Assembly: GCA_017512025.1 (NCBI GenBank)
Contig: JAFWHH010000009.1
Coordinates: 1 to 64,000 of the forward strand
Length of the DNA stretch: 64,000 nucleotides
Reading direction: 5' to 3'
From: Clostridia bacterium
GTDB taxonomy: Bacteria; Bacillota; Clostridia; TANB77; CAG-508
Shown: positions 34,783 through 44,979 of the stretch, piece by piece
Layout of the letters: each line of letters starts with the position of its first letter
Position numbering within the stretch: the first letter of the stretch is position 1
Notes under the pieces: generated by a model
Databases searched by the model: none
Seen by the model: only the letters and a program-made list of their open reading frames with translations
Told to the model about the DNA's origin: nothing
Translations under genes and position numbers: made by a program

Positions 34783-36585
34783 TTACCTTCCTTCTATATC
34801 TTGTTTAATTGTCTGTTCATTACCAGCATTATGAAGCTCTTCATATTTCCTCTTTAAATCAGAAATCATTTGTTTAGTCATATATGGTGGAAATTGTATA
34901 CTGTTGAATTTTTCCCTGCTTATTTTTCTTAAATCATAAACAAGGTCTGTGTCAATAATAACACACTCTCCTTTATCTAATACATCTCCATTAATCTCCC
35001 CAATCATATTTGTTGCTTTTTCATCAGAATACATTTCGTCAAATGTATTATCTATAGGATTTTCTTGTCTTGGAATATTTTTTCTTCTTAATCTTCCGAT
35101 ATTGTCTTTACTTGGATCCACCCAAGCATATCCATCATTTAATAGCTCATAGAATACTTGTTTAAGTTCATCTTGATTAACATCCATATCAACTACATCT
35201 GCTACTTCAAAGAATGCATTTTCATTATATTGTCTTATTATTGGTTGTAGTATTCTTCTATGATTTGGAATTTTTTCTTCATATCTACCTAATCCAGACT
35301 TGATTATATATTCTCCGACTATTGCAACAGATGAAGTAGATCCGGTTTCACTATTTCGGATGTCAATAAGTCTAATATTGCTATTAGATTGCCTTTTCAT
35401 TAACTCGTCCACAAAAATTGAATATACTTTTATATCATTGTCTGTATATATAGCCTCATCTTGGAATTTATAGTCATAATATCCTTTTTCTCCATATATG
35501 CACCATTCCATATATTCAGCTTTGTGTTTTTCGAGAAAAGTATTAAAAATATCATCTAGTTCAGTATTTGAACCTTTTTTCATATCTATTACTGAAAAAG
35601 CAAGTGGTATATCTATATCTCTTTTTTGACATAGGTCTATGAATTCTTTGTATTCATCATTTGTCCATGTTAAACTTGGCACAAAACTTTCTTTTATACC
35701 GGTTACCATGTTTTTAAAATCAACTATTTCACGTTTTCCAATACTTTGAAATGAAAATATATTAATTTCCATTAAAAAATCATATAAATTAATACAATCT
35801 TTTGGTGTTTTCTTGTTATTTGGATCATCAAAGAATAATTTTATTGGTCCATTAAAGCTATAAACGTACTCGTAAAACTCTGGCAAGTCTTCATACATTA
35901 GGCTAAAAATTCTTTTTATTCTTTTTTCTTTTGTATCAGAAGCGGTATCATTGTCATTTCTTATTTTATTAAATGTTTCGCTTAATAATTCAAAAAATGG
36001 ATCTAGTAAGTCATCTCCCAATTTGGTACGCTCTTCAAAAATTTGGTTTCTTATTTCTTCTGCTTTACTGTTTGTATCGTTATCTTGTGTTTCATCTATC
36101 ATTGAAAGTTCAGTTACTAATGAATTAATCTTCTCTGTTGATAATTTAGCTGTATTTCTAAACATCAGATATAACGTTGTAAAATTATCATCATTCATAA
36201 TACTTGAAAAACGTCTCGCAGATTTTAGTGATGCTCTATCCATCATACCATGATTTATACTTTTAAGCTCTCTTATAAAAATATTAAAAAGCTTTTGTAA
36301 GTCATCTTCCGTTTTTATTGCCGGACTTTCGGCAATAGTTGCAAATATAAAGAAATCTTTATATTTTTTTACGAATCTATGAAGTTCATCTAAAACGATA
36401 TGTGCATTTGTCTTTTTTCTAACAATACTTCTGTGAAAAATACTTCTTCTTTTTGCTCTCTCCGGAATATCTATCGATACATCTTCTGATAAATCTTCCT
36501 TTAGAAAACTATACACGACAGCAGCACGTTTCCATGGAGTCTTGGCTTGCTCACATCGCTTTCTAAATTCTTTAACTTTATTCAT
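34783..36585 (-). CDS. large unknown protein in the uvrB operon
   Basis: A 600-residue cytoplasmic protein, not recognised. The first 300 residues are helical (MNKVKEFRKRCEQAKTPWKR). Residues about 375-500 look alpha/beta: IKVYSIFVDELMKRQSNSNI, then VAIVGEYIIKSGLGRYEEKI and AFFEVADVVDMDVNQDELKQ, ending WVDPSKDNIGRLRRK. This region somewhat recalls a kinase-like or ATP-grasp-like fold, but no catalytic motif can be named. It follows uvrB by 17 bases. Confidence 0.6.
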   Translation of the reverse strand: MNKVKEFRKRCEQAKTPWKRAAVVYSFLKEDLSEDVSIDIPERAKRRSIFHRSIVRKKTNAHIVLDELHRFVKKYKDFFIFATIAESPAIKTEDDLQKLFNIFIRELKSINHGMMDRASLKSARRFSSIMNDDNFTTLYLMFRNTAKLSTEKINSLVTELSMIDETQDNDTNSKAEEIRNQIFEERTKLGDDLLDPFFELLSETFNKIRNDNDTASDTKEKRIKRIFSLMYEDLPEFYEYVYSFNGPIKLFFDDPNNKKTPKDCINLYDFLMEINIFSFQSIGKREIVDFKNMVTGIKESFVPSLTWTNDEYKEFIDLCQKRDIDIPLAFSVIDMKKGSNTELDDIFNTFLEKHKAEYMEWCIYGEKGYYDYKFQDEAIYTDNDIKVYSIFVDELMKRQSNSNIRLIDIRNSETGSTSSVAIVGEYIIKSGLGRYEEKIPNHRRILQPIIRQYNENAFFEVADVVDMDVNQDELKQVFYELLNDGYAWVDPSKDNIGRLRRKNIPRQENPIDNTFDEMYSDEKATNMIGEINGDVLDKGECVIIDTDLVYDLRKISREKFNSIQFPPYMTKQMISDLKRKYEELHNAGNEQTIKQDIEGR

Positions 36586-36602
36586 TATTAGCCCTTTCGT
36601 TA

Positions 36603-38558
36603 CTAAACTAATCCTTCAAGTTCCTTTATTCTGTCTCTTATTTCAGCAGCTTTTTCAAATTCCATTGCAGCTGCACATTTTAACATTTCATCTGTTAATT
36701 TATTGATAACATCTTGCATATTAGCGTCTTTATCTAATCCATACTCTTCTTGAGCTTCCTCAACAATTGTAGCACTAATGGCAGCTCTAATATCTTTCTT
36801 AATAGTTTGAGGTGTAATACCATGCTCTTCATTATATTTCATCTGGATTTCACGTCTTCTATTTGTCTCATGAATAGCTTTTTCCATAGACTCAGTTAAT
36901 TCATCTGCATACATTATTACTCTACCTTGATCATTTCTTGCAGCACGTCCAATAGTTTGTATTAAGCTTCTTTCTGAACGTAAAAAACCTTCCTTATCTG
37001 CATCTAAGATTGCAACAAGAGATACCTCTGGTATATCTAGACCCTCTCTTAATAAGTTAATACCAACTAAAACATCAAATTCACCAAGACGTAAATCTCT
37101 AATAATTTGCATACGCTCTAAAGCTTTTATATCTGAATGCATGTATTTAACCTTAATATCAACACTAGATAAATATGAGGTTAAATCCTCAGCCATTTTT
37201 TTAGTTAAGGTAGTAACTAATACTCTCTCTTTCTTTTCAGTCGTATTTCTAATTTGTTCGATTAAATCATCCACTTGGTTAGTAACTGGCTTTACTTCAA
37301 TCTTTGGATCAAGAAGTCCTGTTGGACGTATAATTTGTTCAACAACATTTGATTTACTATGCTCTTTTTCATATTCAGCTGGTGTAGCACTTACAAATAC
37401 AGCTTGATTAATTCTCTCTTCAAACTCTTTAAATGTAAGTGGTCTATTATCAAATGCAGATGGTAATCTAAATCCGTAGTTAACCAATGATTCTTTACGA
37501 GCTCTATCTCCATTATACATAGCTCTTACTTGTGGAATTGTAGCATGAGACTCATCAACAAGTAATAAGAAATCATCTGGGAAGTAATCAAATAATGTAT
37601 ATGGAGGACTTCCAGCAGGTCTACCACTAATATGTCTTGAGTAGTTCTCAATACCTTGGCAAAAACCAGTCTCCCTCATCATTTCCATATCAAAGTTTGT
37701 ACGCTCTTCTATACGTTGAGCTTCAATAAGCTTACCTTGTGATTTAAAGTATTCTACTCTCTCTTTCATCTCTTCTTCGATTGTAACAATCGCTCTATCA
37801 AGCTTCTCTCTACTTGTTACATATTGAGAAGCTGGTGGGATAAGTACATGTGATCTTAAACCATTACTTTTACCAGTTAATGGATCAATCTCATGTATCT
37901 TTTCAATCTCATCACCCCAGAATTCAATTCTAAGAGCTGACTCACTTTCAGATGATGGATATATTTCAAGAACATCTCCTTTAGCTCTAAATGTTCCCCT
38001 TTTAAAATCAAGTTCATTACGAGAATACTGCATAGAAACAAGTTTTCTCATAACATCATTACGAGGTTTTTCCATGCCTGGACGAAGAGATAACATCATC
38101 TCTTGGTAATCAATCGGGTCACCTAAACCATATATACAAGAAACAGAAGCAACAATAATAACATCTTTTCTTTCAAAAAGAGCAAGTGTTGCTGAATGTC
38201 TAAGCTTATCAATCTCATCATTAATAGACGCGTCTTTTTCAATATACGTGTCTGATTGTGGGATATAGCTTTCTGGTTGATAATAATCATAATATGATAC
38301 AAAGTATTCAACACTATTTTCCGGAAAGAATTCCTTAAACTCAGAATATAATTGTCCAGCTAAAGTTTTATTATGTGCCAAAACTAAAGTAGGTTTTTGA
38401 ACCTCTTGGATAATATTAGCCATAGTAAATGTCTTACCAGAGCCAGTAACTCCAAGTAGTGTCTGAAACTTCTTACCTTCCTTGATACCATTACTTAAAT
38501 ATTCAATTGCTTGTGGTTGATCACCAGTGGGTTTATAATTAGAAACTAATTTGAACAT
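36603..38558 (-). CDS. uvrB: excinuclease ABC subunit B
   Basis: A 651-residue full-length UvrB helicase-like subunit that receives damaged DNA from UvrA and positions UvrC. Walker [15 protein letters not shown], beta-hairpin [24 protein letters not shown]-type box [12 protein letters not shown], helicase motif [11 protein letters not shown], and a C-terminal UVR motif ([20 protein letters not shown]). It is the first gene of a three-gene transcript. A plausible promoter (TTGTTT, 17 bp, TAAAAT) lies about 45 bases upstream. Confidence 0.97.
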   Translation of the reverse strand: MFKLVSNYKPTGDQPQAIEYLSNGIKEGKKFQTLLGVTGSGKTFTMANIIQEVQKPTLVLAHNKTLAGQLYSEFKEFFPENSVEYFVSYYDYYQPESYIPQSDTYIEKDASINDEIDKLRHSATLALFERKDVIIVASVSCIYGLGDPIDYQEMMLSLRPGMEKPRNDVMRKLVSMQYSRNELDFKRGTFRAKGDVLEIYPSSESESALRIEFWGDEIEKIHEIDPLTGKSNGLRSHVLIPPASQYVTSREKLDRAIVTIEEEMKERVEYFKSQGKLIEAQRIEERTNFDMEMMRETGFCQGIENYSRHISGRPAGSPPYTLFDYFPDDFLLLVDESHATIPQVRAMYNGDRARKESLVNYGFRLPSAFDNRPLTFKEFEERINQAVFVSATPAEYEKEHSKSNVVEQIIRPTGLLDPKIEVKPVTNQVDDLIEQIRNTTEKKERVLVTTLTKKMAEDLTSYLSSVDIKVKYMHSDIKALERMQIIRDLRLGEFDVLVGINLLREGLDIPEVSLVAILDADKEGFLRSERSLIQTIGRAARNDQGRVIMYADELTESMEKAIHETNRRREIQMKYNEEHGITPQTIKKDIRAAISATIVEEAQEEYGLDKDANMQDVINKLTDEMLKCAAAMEFEKAAEIRDRIKELEGLV

Positions 38559-38765
38559 AAAATAAAATCTCCGTCTATAGATAATTTTCTATATTTTATC
38601 ATTTGAGACGTTAAAAAACAAGTGCTGTTTATCCAGCGAATGTGTGATTTTCATGAGAATCTACAAAAGACATATAAATATTAATTTGATTAAAATATCT
38701 GATTATAATAATTCATTTAGATAATCTTTACCGTTTTCACGAGGTTTGCACTACAGCTTCTTTTG
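38559..38765. other. intergenic region upstream of uvrB
   Basis: AT-rich non-coding DNA between uvrB and the dispersed repeat. It contains the probable uvrB promoter near 38590-38625; no gene is visible. Confidence 0.4.
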
Positions 38766-38830
38766 GGTACAAATGTTAACATAAGTTTTAAATAATCTCT
38801 GTGCGCGTAAACTTATTATGTTATATTGTA
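38766..38830. repeat. ~65 bp dispersed repeat, copy A
   Basis: Shared with 42958-43022: TTAACATAAG, then AATAATCTCTGTG, then CGTAAACTT and TTATGTTATAT. The ends form an imperfect inverted repeat (TAACATAA/TTATGTTA). Both copies lie just upstream (minus-strand sense) or beside envelope genes. Confidence 0.75.
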
Positions 38831-38840
38831 GTATAAAAAA

Positions 38841-38864
38841 GAAACAGGATATTATTCCTGCTTC
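38841..38864 (-). terminator. terminator of the gene at 38885
   Basis: Stem GAAACAGGA/TCCTGCTTC followed on the minus strand by TTTTTTATAC. Confidence 0.75.
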
Positions 38865-38884
38865 ATCTTTATATTTATTGTTGA

Positions 38885-39328
38885 TTATAGAATGCTATTT
38901 ACTGCAGCAGTGACAATTATTCCTGATACTATTGCAGTACATATACATACTATACCAACTATTGTAAAAACCTTTCCTAAAGTTGATTGTAGCTTGTCTC
39001 CTTGCACATAAAACATTGTTGGCTTCTTTGGATTATAGAATATATTAACCACTTGTCCTTCTTGGTATTTAATTTTTGAAGTACCTACAAGGTATTCTTT
39101 TTTTATTGTCTCTTCCCCAACATGATATTCGAATACTGGATGCATAGTATATGTTGTATGCATGTCTATATCTGTAAAGCTTTCACGAACATTTTTTAAT
39201 ACTTTAGCAGAAGTAATAATCGTACATTTTTTATATTTCTTCTTTGCGTTATGTGATATGCAAATACCTATTATCAAAAATATTACTCCTACAATGATAA
39301 ATAAACCTAAAACTAATGCTGGTATCAT
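38885..39328 (-). CDS. DUF3592-like membrane protein
   Basis: A 147-residue membrane protein with helices at about residues 4-27 and 120-143 and a central beta-rich loop (YTMHPVFEYHVGEETIKKEY, then GQVVNIFYNPKKPTMFYV). This two-helix layout with a YNPKKP loop is typical of DUF3592 proteins. Function unknown. A related layout is seen in the protein at 42279. Confidence 0.75.
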   Translation of the reverse strand: MIPALVLGLFIIVGVIFLIIGICISHNAKKKYKKCTIITSAKVLKNVRESFTDIDMHTTYTMHPVFEYHVGEETIKKEYLVGTSKIKYQEGQVVNIFYNPKKPTMFYVQGDKLQSTLGKVFTIVGIVCICTAIVSGIIVTAAVNSIL

Positions 39329-39375
39329 ATAATCACCCCTTCTTTGCTCTACTTATATCATTTATCACTATAATA

Positions 39376-39403
39376 CAAGAGGCTAACTATTGTTAACCTC
39401 TTG
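39376..39403 (-). terminator. terminator of the surface protein gene
   Basis: Stem CAAGAGG.TAAC/GTTAACCTCTTG; only a weak U-tract follows. Confidence 0.55.
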
Positions 39404-39415
39404 CTTTAAACTTTA

Positions 39416-42250
39416 TTAATAATTTAATACTTTTTTCTTAATTACTAATCCTGAAATTCCGATAAATGCTACTAATCCAACTCCTAAAGCAATATATTTG
39501 ATTACTTCAGATCCTGTCTTAACTGCTAGCATTACTGGTGCATCGTCTATATCATCTTCTTTTGGTTTCTTATTTCCTGGTGTTGAATCTATATCTTTTG
39601 TTCCATATGCGTTATGATCTTCTTCAATCTCTGATACGTTAGTTTTTACTGCTAAATTATCTTCTCCATTTATCCATGTTAAGATAATTTCCATCTCTGT
39701 GCTCTCTTCTGGTTGTAATGTAACATTTGCTAATTTATTTGTTACAATCTTTCCATTCTCTTCTCTCCAATCTGGGTTATCAGCTTGTACAAATTTTAAT
39801 CCTGCCGGTACATCATCTCTTACTACTTTTGCTTCTCCAGCTATTTGTCCTTGGTTTGTAATTCTTATTTTGTATCTAAATTTAACTGTTACTTTGCTTA
39901 AGTCAGATTTCTTTAAATCAACTTTAACAATTGATTCTGGATTATCTTCAGCTTTATGTCCTGTCTCATAGATTGTTTCTTTTCCATCTTTTGTTACAAT
40001 TGCTTCTACAACCCATTTACGAAGTGCTAAATCGAAGTACATTACTCTTACTTGCTCGTAGTCTTCATCATCTTCTCCTAACCACTCATTTGGTGTAGAA
40101 TCTCTATCTGTAACTACATTTCCATCTTTATCTACTTCTTTCATTATTTGAGCTTTATTAACTAATACTCTATCAGATGTTGTTGGCTCTGTTACTTTAA
40201 ACTGAACTTTAACTATCTTAGAATCTGGTTTATCCATTGTTTCTGGATCAAATGCTTTAATTAAGTTATCTGATCCTTGTCCTCTTGAAAGATAATCTGT
40301 AATGATGTATTTAGCTTTAGCTGGATCTGTTACTTCATTATCATTCTCATCAACCATTACCCATCTATATTCATTATTTAAATCTGAATCTGGTAAGAAT
40401 TGTAATCCTTCTGGAATATCATCTTTTGTTAATTCAGAATAAGCATCTGATGGACCTTCGTTATATACTTCAATATTATATGTAACTATATCTGTTGTAT
40501 GTACTAATACTGGATCCTTTACATGCTCATAATTTAGTGTTGTACAATCAGCTGTATTGAAGTTCTCTGGAATTGTTACTTTTGGAATTCTTGTATTAAC
40601 TTCTGTTGTTTCTCCTGTATCACCATCTTTAACAGCTGTTATATATTTACGAAGTGCTAAATCATATATCTTCTTTTGGTTTCCAATTTTTAATAGGTTT
40701 CCTATGTTTGTATAATCAATACTATCATCTGAGCTAACTGTTATTTCAAATACTTCCTCGATTAAATCGAATCCTGATGGAGATACAGTTTCTTTAACAT
40801 AGAAAGTTCTACTTTCGTCTGTTCCTAAGTTAACACCTGAAAATACTGCTATACCATCTTGTCCTGTTGTAGCTCTCTTTACAAATCTACCATTTGTTGC
40901 ATTCTCACGAGTTGTTGCTAGACCAAATGTAGCTCCTGCTAATGCTGGTTCTCCTTGATCCCATTGTCCATTACCATTTACATCTTCATATTTATATAAT
41001 CCAGCTTTACCGGTATTTTGAACTGGTGTGTTTCCTATATCATTCTCATGGAATGATGTTAAATTTGTTTTATCAAAAGAACTGCTTACTGTAACTTGGA
41101 TAAAATCATCAATTTGTTCATATCCGTCTGGAACTGATTCTTCATGTAAATAGAATTTACGAGATGTATCTGTTCCTAAATCTATATTTTCAAAATATGC
41201 AGAACCATCTTGTCCTGTTGTTACTTGGTATGCCTGTCCATTTACCATTACTGGATCATTTAAGTTTTCGCTATTATAAATACCAAATACAGCATCTGAT
41301 AAAGCACGTTCTCCATTATCCCATTGTCCATTTCCATTATCATCTATGTATTTATAGAATCCAACTCCACCTGTATATGATTCTGGTTCAGATGTAATTC
41401 TGTATACTCTTACACTTTCAAGTGATTTATTTCCAACTCTATATGCCCAGTTGTAGTTACTTAAGTATGGCTTATTAACATTAGCTTGTGTTCCTGAAGC
41501 TATTGGACCATTTCCTGTTGGTGTATATGTTTTTGGATTTTGCGGATTACTAAAGTTGCCCTCAATAAACCAATATTCACATTGAGTACCTTCTGATACA
41601 TCATTTTGCCAGTTCATTTTTCCAATACTGTCATTAAGCACATTTGAAGTTATTGTTTCAATTGAAACTCCTGTTTTAGAAGCTAATTGTTGGACAATTT
41701 CTTCTTTTGAAGATGCCTTACCAACATATAAGAACATATGACCATGACCTGAAATAATATCACCTGGTTTTAATAAAGATGTATCAATTACAGTAGTCCA
41801 TGATGTTGCATCTGGAACAGTAGCTGATGTGATAAGAGTTGCTGTAACAGTTTGTCCATTATATGTGAATGGAACAGCTCCATCTTCCCAATCGCTTGCT
41901 GAAAAATCATAAGAACCGCTAAATTGTCCTCCAAGTTTCATAATAACTGTTGAAACATATGTTGAACAATCTAGATAGTGAGATCCAGTTGTTGGGAATC
42001 CCCATGGATTTGGCTCACCATTTTGCCCATATGTGTATCCATTCATCGCAACATCAACAGCTGCTCTTAGAACTTCCTCTTCTGTAAATGGCATTTGTGT
42101 TGCATTATCTTTTGCAACATTAACTGTAGCTTGATTTGTTTTGTTTACAAAAGTACCTACATTGATTCCTACTATGACTGTAACAATCATAAGTAGAGCT
42201 AGCATTTTACTGCTAAATTTGTTTTTAGTCTTTCGTGTATTTTTTCTCAT
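39416..42250 (-). CDS. surface protein: NlpC/P60-like domain, SpaA/SdrD-B-like repeats
   Basis: A 944-residue exported protein. A signal peptide occupies residues 1-42. Residues about 55-190 look like an NlpC/P60-type domain: HYLDCSTYVSTVIMK with Cys95 and DIISGHGHMFLYVGKA with His171. Two prealbumin-like SdrD-B/SpaA repeats follow (each with YKYxDxNGNGQWDxGE). Two DUF11-like repeats (YDLALRKYI and FDLALRKWV) come next, then a C-terminal membrane helix after MLAVKTGSEVIKY. It should be anchored in the envelope. The pre-helix motif LAVKTG is not a standard LPxTG signal. A wall-bound structural or adhesive role with possible peptidoglycan hydrolase activity is inferred. Confidence 0.8.
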   Translation of the reverse strand: MRKNTRKTKNKFSSKMLALLMIVTVIVGINVGTFVNKTNQATVNVAKDNATQMPFTEEEVLRAAVDVAMNGYTYGQNGEPNPWGFPTTGSHYLDCSTYVSTVIMKLGGQFSGSYDFSASDWEDGAVPFTYNGQTVTATLITSATVPDATSWTTVIDTSLLKPGDIISGHGHMFLYVGKASSKEEIVQQLASKTGVSIETITSNVLNDSIGKMNWQNDVSEGTQCEYWFIEGNFSNPQNPKTYTPTGNGPIASGTQANVNKPYLSNYNWAYRVGNKSLESVRVYRITSEPESYTGGVGFYKYIDDNGNGQWDNGERALSDAVFGIYNSENLNDPVMVNGQAYQVTTGQDGSAYFENIDLGTDTSRKFYLHEESVPDGYEQIDDFIQVTVSSSFDKTNLTSFHENDIGNTPVQNTGKAGLYKYEDVNGNGQWDQGEPALAGATFGLATTRENATNGRFVKRATTGQDGIAVFSGVNLGTDESRTFYVKETVSPSGFDLIEEVFEITVSSDDSIDYTNIGNLLKIGNQKKIYDLALRKYITAVKDGDTGETTEVNTRIPKVTIPENFNTADCTTLNYEHVKDPVLVHTTDIVTYNIEVYNEGPSDAYSELTKDDIPEGLQFLPDSDLNNEYRWVMVDENDNEVTDPAKAKYIITDYLSRGQGSDNLIKAFDPETMDKPDSKIVKVQFKVTEPTTSDRVLVNKAQIMKEVDKDGNVVTDRDSTPNEWLGEDDEDYEQVRVMYFDLALRKWVVEAIVTKDGKETIYETGHKAEDNPESIVKVDLKKSDLSKVTVKFRYKIRITNQGQIAGEAKVVRDDVPAGLKFVQADNPDWREENGKIVTNKLANVTLQPEESTEMEIILTWINGEDNLAVKTNVSEIEEDHNAYGTKDIDSTPGNKKPKEDDIDDAPVMLAVKTGSEVIKYIALGVGLVAFIGISGLVIKKKVLNY

Positions 42251-42278
42251 TTCTTCTCCTCCGTAAATTTAATATATT

Positions 42279-42812
42279 TTATAATATACAGGCCTTTGGC
42301 CCTTTATTAACAATAATGATTGGGGTTCCTTCTTGAATTTGTTCATAATCTTTTTGAGATGCTTGAACTCCAGTATATATCTTTTTTTCACCATTATCTG
42401 GTATAAAAGTTATGATATAAACATATCTTTTGGCGCTTCGCCTTGAACCAACATGTCCAACCAGTCGTCTGTACTTGTACACCGCTCTTCCATATGTGAC
42501 TTTAGGTTTCTCAAATATAGATTTAAGAAATACATACCCTATTATTCCCGTTATAACAGTAAGTAGTGCTTTAACAAGAATTGTCGTATCTGTTATAAAC
42601 GTTAGTACCGTTATAGTACCAAATACTACAAAGAATAGTCCTATAAACAAATTAAATTGTATTGCTATCTTTCTAGCTTTCTTTTCATCTTCAGGACTTC
42701 TTGCATCCTGATAAACAATTTCAGAAACAGGGCAACTTTGGTAGTCACTATATTTTTCACTCAGTGTTTCAAGCTCATCGAACTTATCAGTTACTACTTG
42801 AAAATTCATCAT
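42279..42812 (-). CDS. two-helix membrane protein
   Basis: A 177-residue protein with a polar N-terminus, two membrane helices at about residues 52-72 and 76-96, and a basic beta-rich C-terminus (KRYVYIITFIPDNGEKKIYT). Layout differs from the DUF3592-like protein at 38885 but may have a similar role. Unrecognised. GGAGGTAAC precedes two adjacent ATG codons; either could be the start. Confidence 0.6.
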   Translation of the reverse strand: MMNFQVVTDKFDELETLSEKYSDYQSCPVSEIVYQDARSPEDEKKARKIAIQFNLFIGLFFVVFGTITVLTFITDTTILVKALLTVITGIIGYVFLKSIFEKPKVTYGRAVYKYRRLVGHVGSRRSAKRYVYIITFIPDNGEKKIYTGVQASQKDYEQIQEGTPIIIVNKGPKACIL

Positions 42813-42957
42813 GTTACCTCCTATTTCTATTTTATACTTATATATATATTTATATCAACCAAAATCGACTTATTTTATATTAATTTTTTGTTACAAAAAT
42901 ATTACAAAAATATTACTTATCTTAATTCTTAATAGCTAGAGTACCTATATTCCCCTG

Positions 42958-43022
42958 ATGGCACAAACTTTAACATAAGCCAAAAATAATCTCTGTGGCG
43001 TAAACTTGTTATGTTATATCGT
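42958..43022. repeat. ~65 bp dispersed repeat, copy B
   Basis: Second copy of the repeat at 38766: TTTAACATAAGC, AATAATCTCTGTGG, CGTAAACTTG, TTATGTTATAT. It differs at about one in six positions and sits between the two-helix protein gene and the M23 endopeptidase terminator. Confidence 0.75.
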
Positions 43023-43032
43023 CAATAAAAAT

Positions 43033-43052
43033 AAGAGCCTTTTCAGGCTCTT
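43033..43052 (-). terminator. terminator of the M23 endopeptidase gene
   Basis: Stem AAGAGCC/GGCTCTT followed on the minus strand by ATTTTTATT. Confidence 0.78.
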
Positions 43053-43055
43053 TTC

Positions 43056-44963
43056 TTAGTTATTCTTTACGTATTGTTCCATTGACATATTAGCATCAAT
43101 ATTGTGTACCATCATTTCTACATAGTAATCTAATATCTTTTTTGCATCCTCATACTCTACGATTCCATCTCCATCAACATCTGCATATTTAATAGCATAT
43201 TGATAGTCTGATTTATCATTTAATGAAGATAATGATAAGCATAATGAAGCATCTATTGCTGTTATACATCCATCACCATCTAGATCTCCTAATTTACTTA
43301 AATTACCTTCTGGCGCAATTGCTATTGTCTTTTTAGATTCTTCGTATTCTTTTTGTTTATCTACAAGATGAGAATATCTTTCTTCCTTAAAATTGATTGT
43401 ACTGCATACGCCAACTACAAAGTTGGCTCTAGATATTTCTCCTCTGTCCATTTGTCCAGCATACTTTTGTATTATTTGATCTTGAACATCATCTCTATCA
43501 AATAATACTTCAATAATCTTTTTCATGAATTCATAGCTAGACATAGATTCTGTTTCAATATTAACAAAAATATCTCTAGTTATATTTTCTATACTTTTCT
43601 CTGTCTTATATTGCTCTACCCAGTGATTAACTTCACTATCCAAAGCTTTTCTTCCAAGTACTGTTCTATATAAATATCTAACATATACTCGTACATCTTC
43701 TATCTCTTTGTTTGCAGCTTCTTCTTGTCTCTTTTGCTCTTCTTCTTTTTTTCTAGTTTCCTCTTCTTGCTTTTTCTTTGCTTCTTCCTCTTGTTTCTTC
43801 TTTTCTTCTTCAGCTTTTCTTTGCTCTTCTAATTTTTTAGCGTCATCTTCTTTTACTTTATCAATGATTGATTTACATCTTAAAGTTGTAAATTCTTGTG
43901 AGTTACATAGCATCTTTAAATAGTCTTCTCTAGTCCATACTCCCCTATTTAGTTTGTCTAAATGACCTGACATTTCACTTTCAGAGTAATTATTTCCTCT
44001 ATATAGAATTATTTCGTAAGTCTTCTTTAAGAAGTCTAAATTTCCAAGCTCACCATTCTTATTCTTGAATTCTTCGCTCATGAAGATTCCGTGAGTTACT
44101 TCATAGATACTTCCTGTATTTACATATACATTAGCCCAGTTTTCAGCTTCATTACTAGAAGCCTCTCTTTTTAGAGCTGTACTATATAAATATCTTACAT
44201 ATGCGGTAGCATCATCTTTTGATATTTTCACAAGCTTACTATCTTCAACTGGTTTATATACATCCGGCTTAGATCCAATGTATAACTCAGGGTCATAGTT
44301 TGTATTTGAGTTTGTTAGCTTTAGATAATGATATCCATATATAGTCTCAGAAACAGTTGATGCTCTATCTTTTCTTATTTCAAAATGAAGATGCATATGT
44401 CCTGAATCTCCAGAGCTTCCCATAGTTGCGATTTCTTGACCAGCTGATACTGTATCACCTTTCTTAACAACTAGTGTTCCTCCTCTTAAATGTGCATACA
44501 AAAAGCATCTTCCAGTAGATGGCTCTTGGATAATGATATAGTTACCATATCCACCACCATCTCTAGAGCTTTGTCTTCTATTTCTATCGATAAAATTAAC
44601 ACCAGCTCCATCTGCTCTATTTCCACTTGTAGCTATAACTATACCATTACATACAGAAACAATTTTATAGGTATGACCATAAATACCTGTAATATCCATA
44701 CCATAATGAGATTCACATGCTGCATAATAGCTCTGCTCTTCTGGCCATAGTGTATTATTTACTACATATTCTCTACCAGACTTACCATCTTTATAAGGTG
44801 CAGCATAAGCTTTACCATAGAAATCATAGTCCTTATATGTTTCATATGCATTATCTCCTCCAACTGGCCAAATATATTCAGCTGCATGAGATTTTTCTGC
44901 TCTAAGTGCTAGAGCTAAAATAAAAATTCCAACAAATAGTAATATTTTACTTACCTTTTTCAT
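43056..44963 (-). CDS. exported M23 endopeptidase with DUF4214-like and dockerin modules
   Basis: A 635-residue exported protein. Signal peptide: MKKVSKILLFVGIFILALAL. An M23 (lysostaphin-type) zinc peptidase spans about residues 60-225: SHYGMDITGIYG gives the first His/Asp ligands and SGHMHLHFEI the last His pair. Two DUF4214-like regions follow (AYVRYLYSTALKREAS and VYVRYLYRTVLGRKAL), joined by a 60-residue Lys/Glu coiled-coil linker. A type I dockerin-like pair ends it (LGDLDGDGCITAIDASL and YADVDGDGIVEYEDAKK), able to bind calcium and a cohesin. It would cut peptidoglycan cross-links at the cell surface. The start at ATGAAAAAGG follows GGAAGGAC. Confidence 0.85.
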   Translation of the reverse strand: MKKVSKILLFVGIFILALALRAEKSHAAEYIWPVGGDNAYETYKDYDFYGKAYAAPYKDGKSGREYVVNNTLWPEEQSYYAACESHYGMDITGIYGHTYKIVSVCNGIVIATSGNRADGAGVNFIDRNRRQSSRDGGGYGNYIIIQEPSTGRCFLYAHLRGGTLVVKKGDTVSAGQEIATMGSSGDSGHMHLHFEIRKDRASTVSETIYGYHYLKLTNSNTNYDPELYIGSKPDVYKPVEDSKLVKISKDDATAYVRYLYSTALKREASSNEAENWANVYVNTGSIYEVTHGIFMSEEFKNKNGELGNLDFLKKTYEIILYRGNNYSESEMSGHLDKLNRGVWTREDYLKMLCNSQEFTTLRCKSIIDKVKEDDAKKLEEQRKAEEEKKKQEEEAKKKQEEETRKKEEEQKRQEEAANKEIEDVRVYVRYLYRTVLGRKALDSEVNHWVEQYKTEKSIENITRDIFVNIETESMSSYEFMKKIIEVLFDRDDVQDQIIQKYAGQMDRGEISRANFVVGVCSTINFKEERYSHLVDKQKEYEESKKTIAIAPEGNLSKLGDLDGDGCITAIDASLCLSLSSLNDKSDYQYAIKYADVDGDGIVEYEDAKKILDYYVEMMVHNIDANMSMEQYVKNN

Positions 44964-44979
44964 CTTTAACGTCCTTCCT

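Noticed and set aside
38630..38660. LexA box upstream of uvrB (CGAATGTGTGATTT)
   Set aside because: Three mismatches to the consensus and not placed within the promoter.
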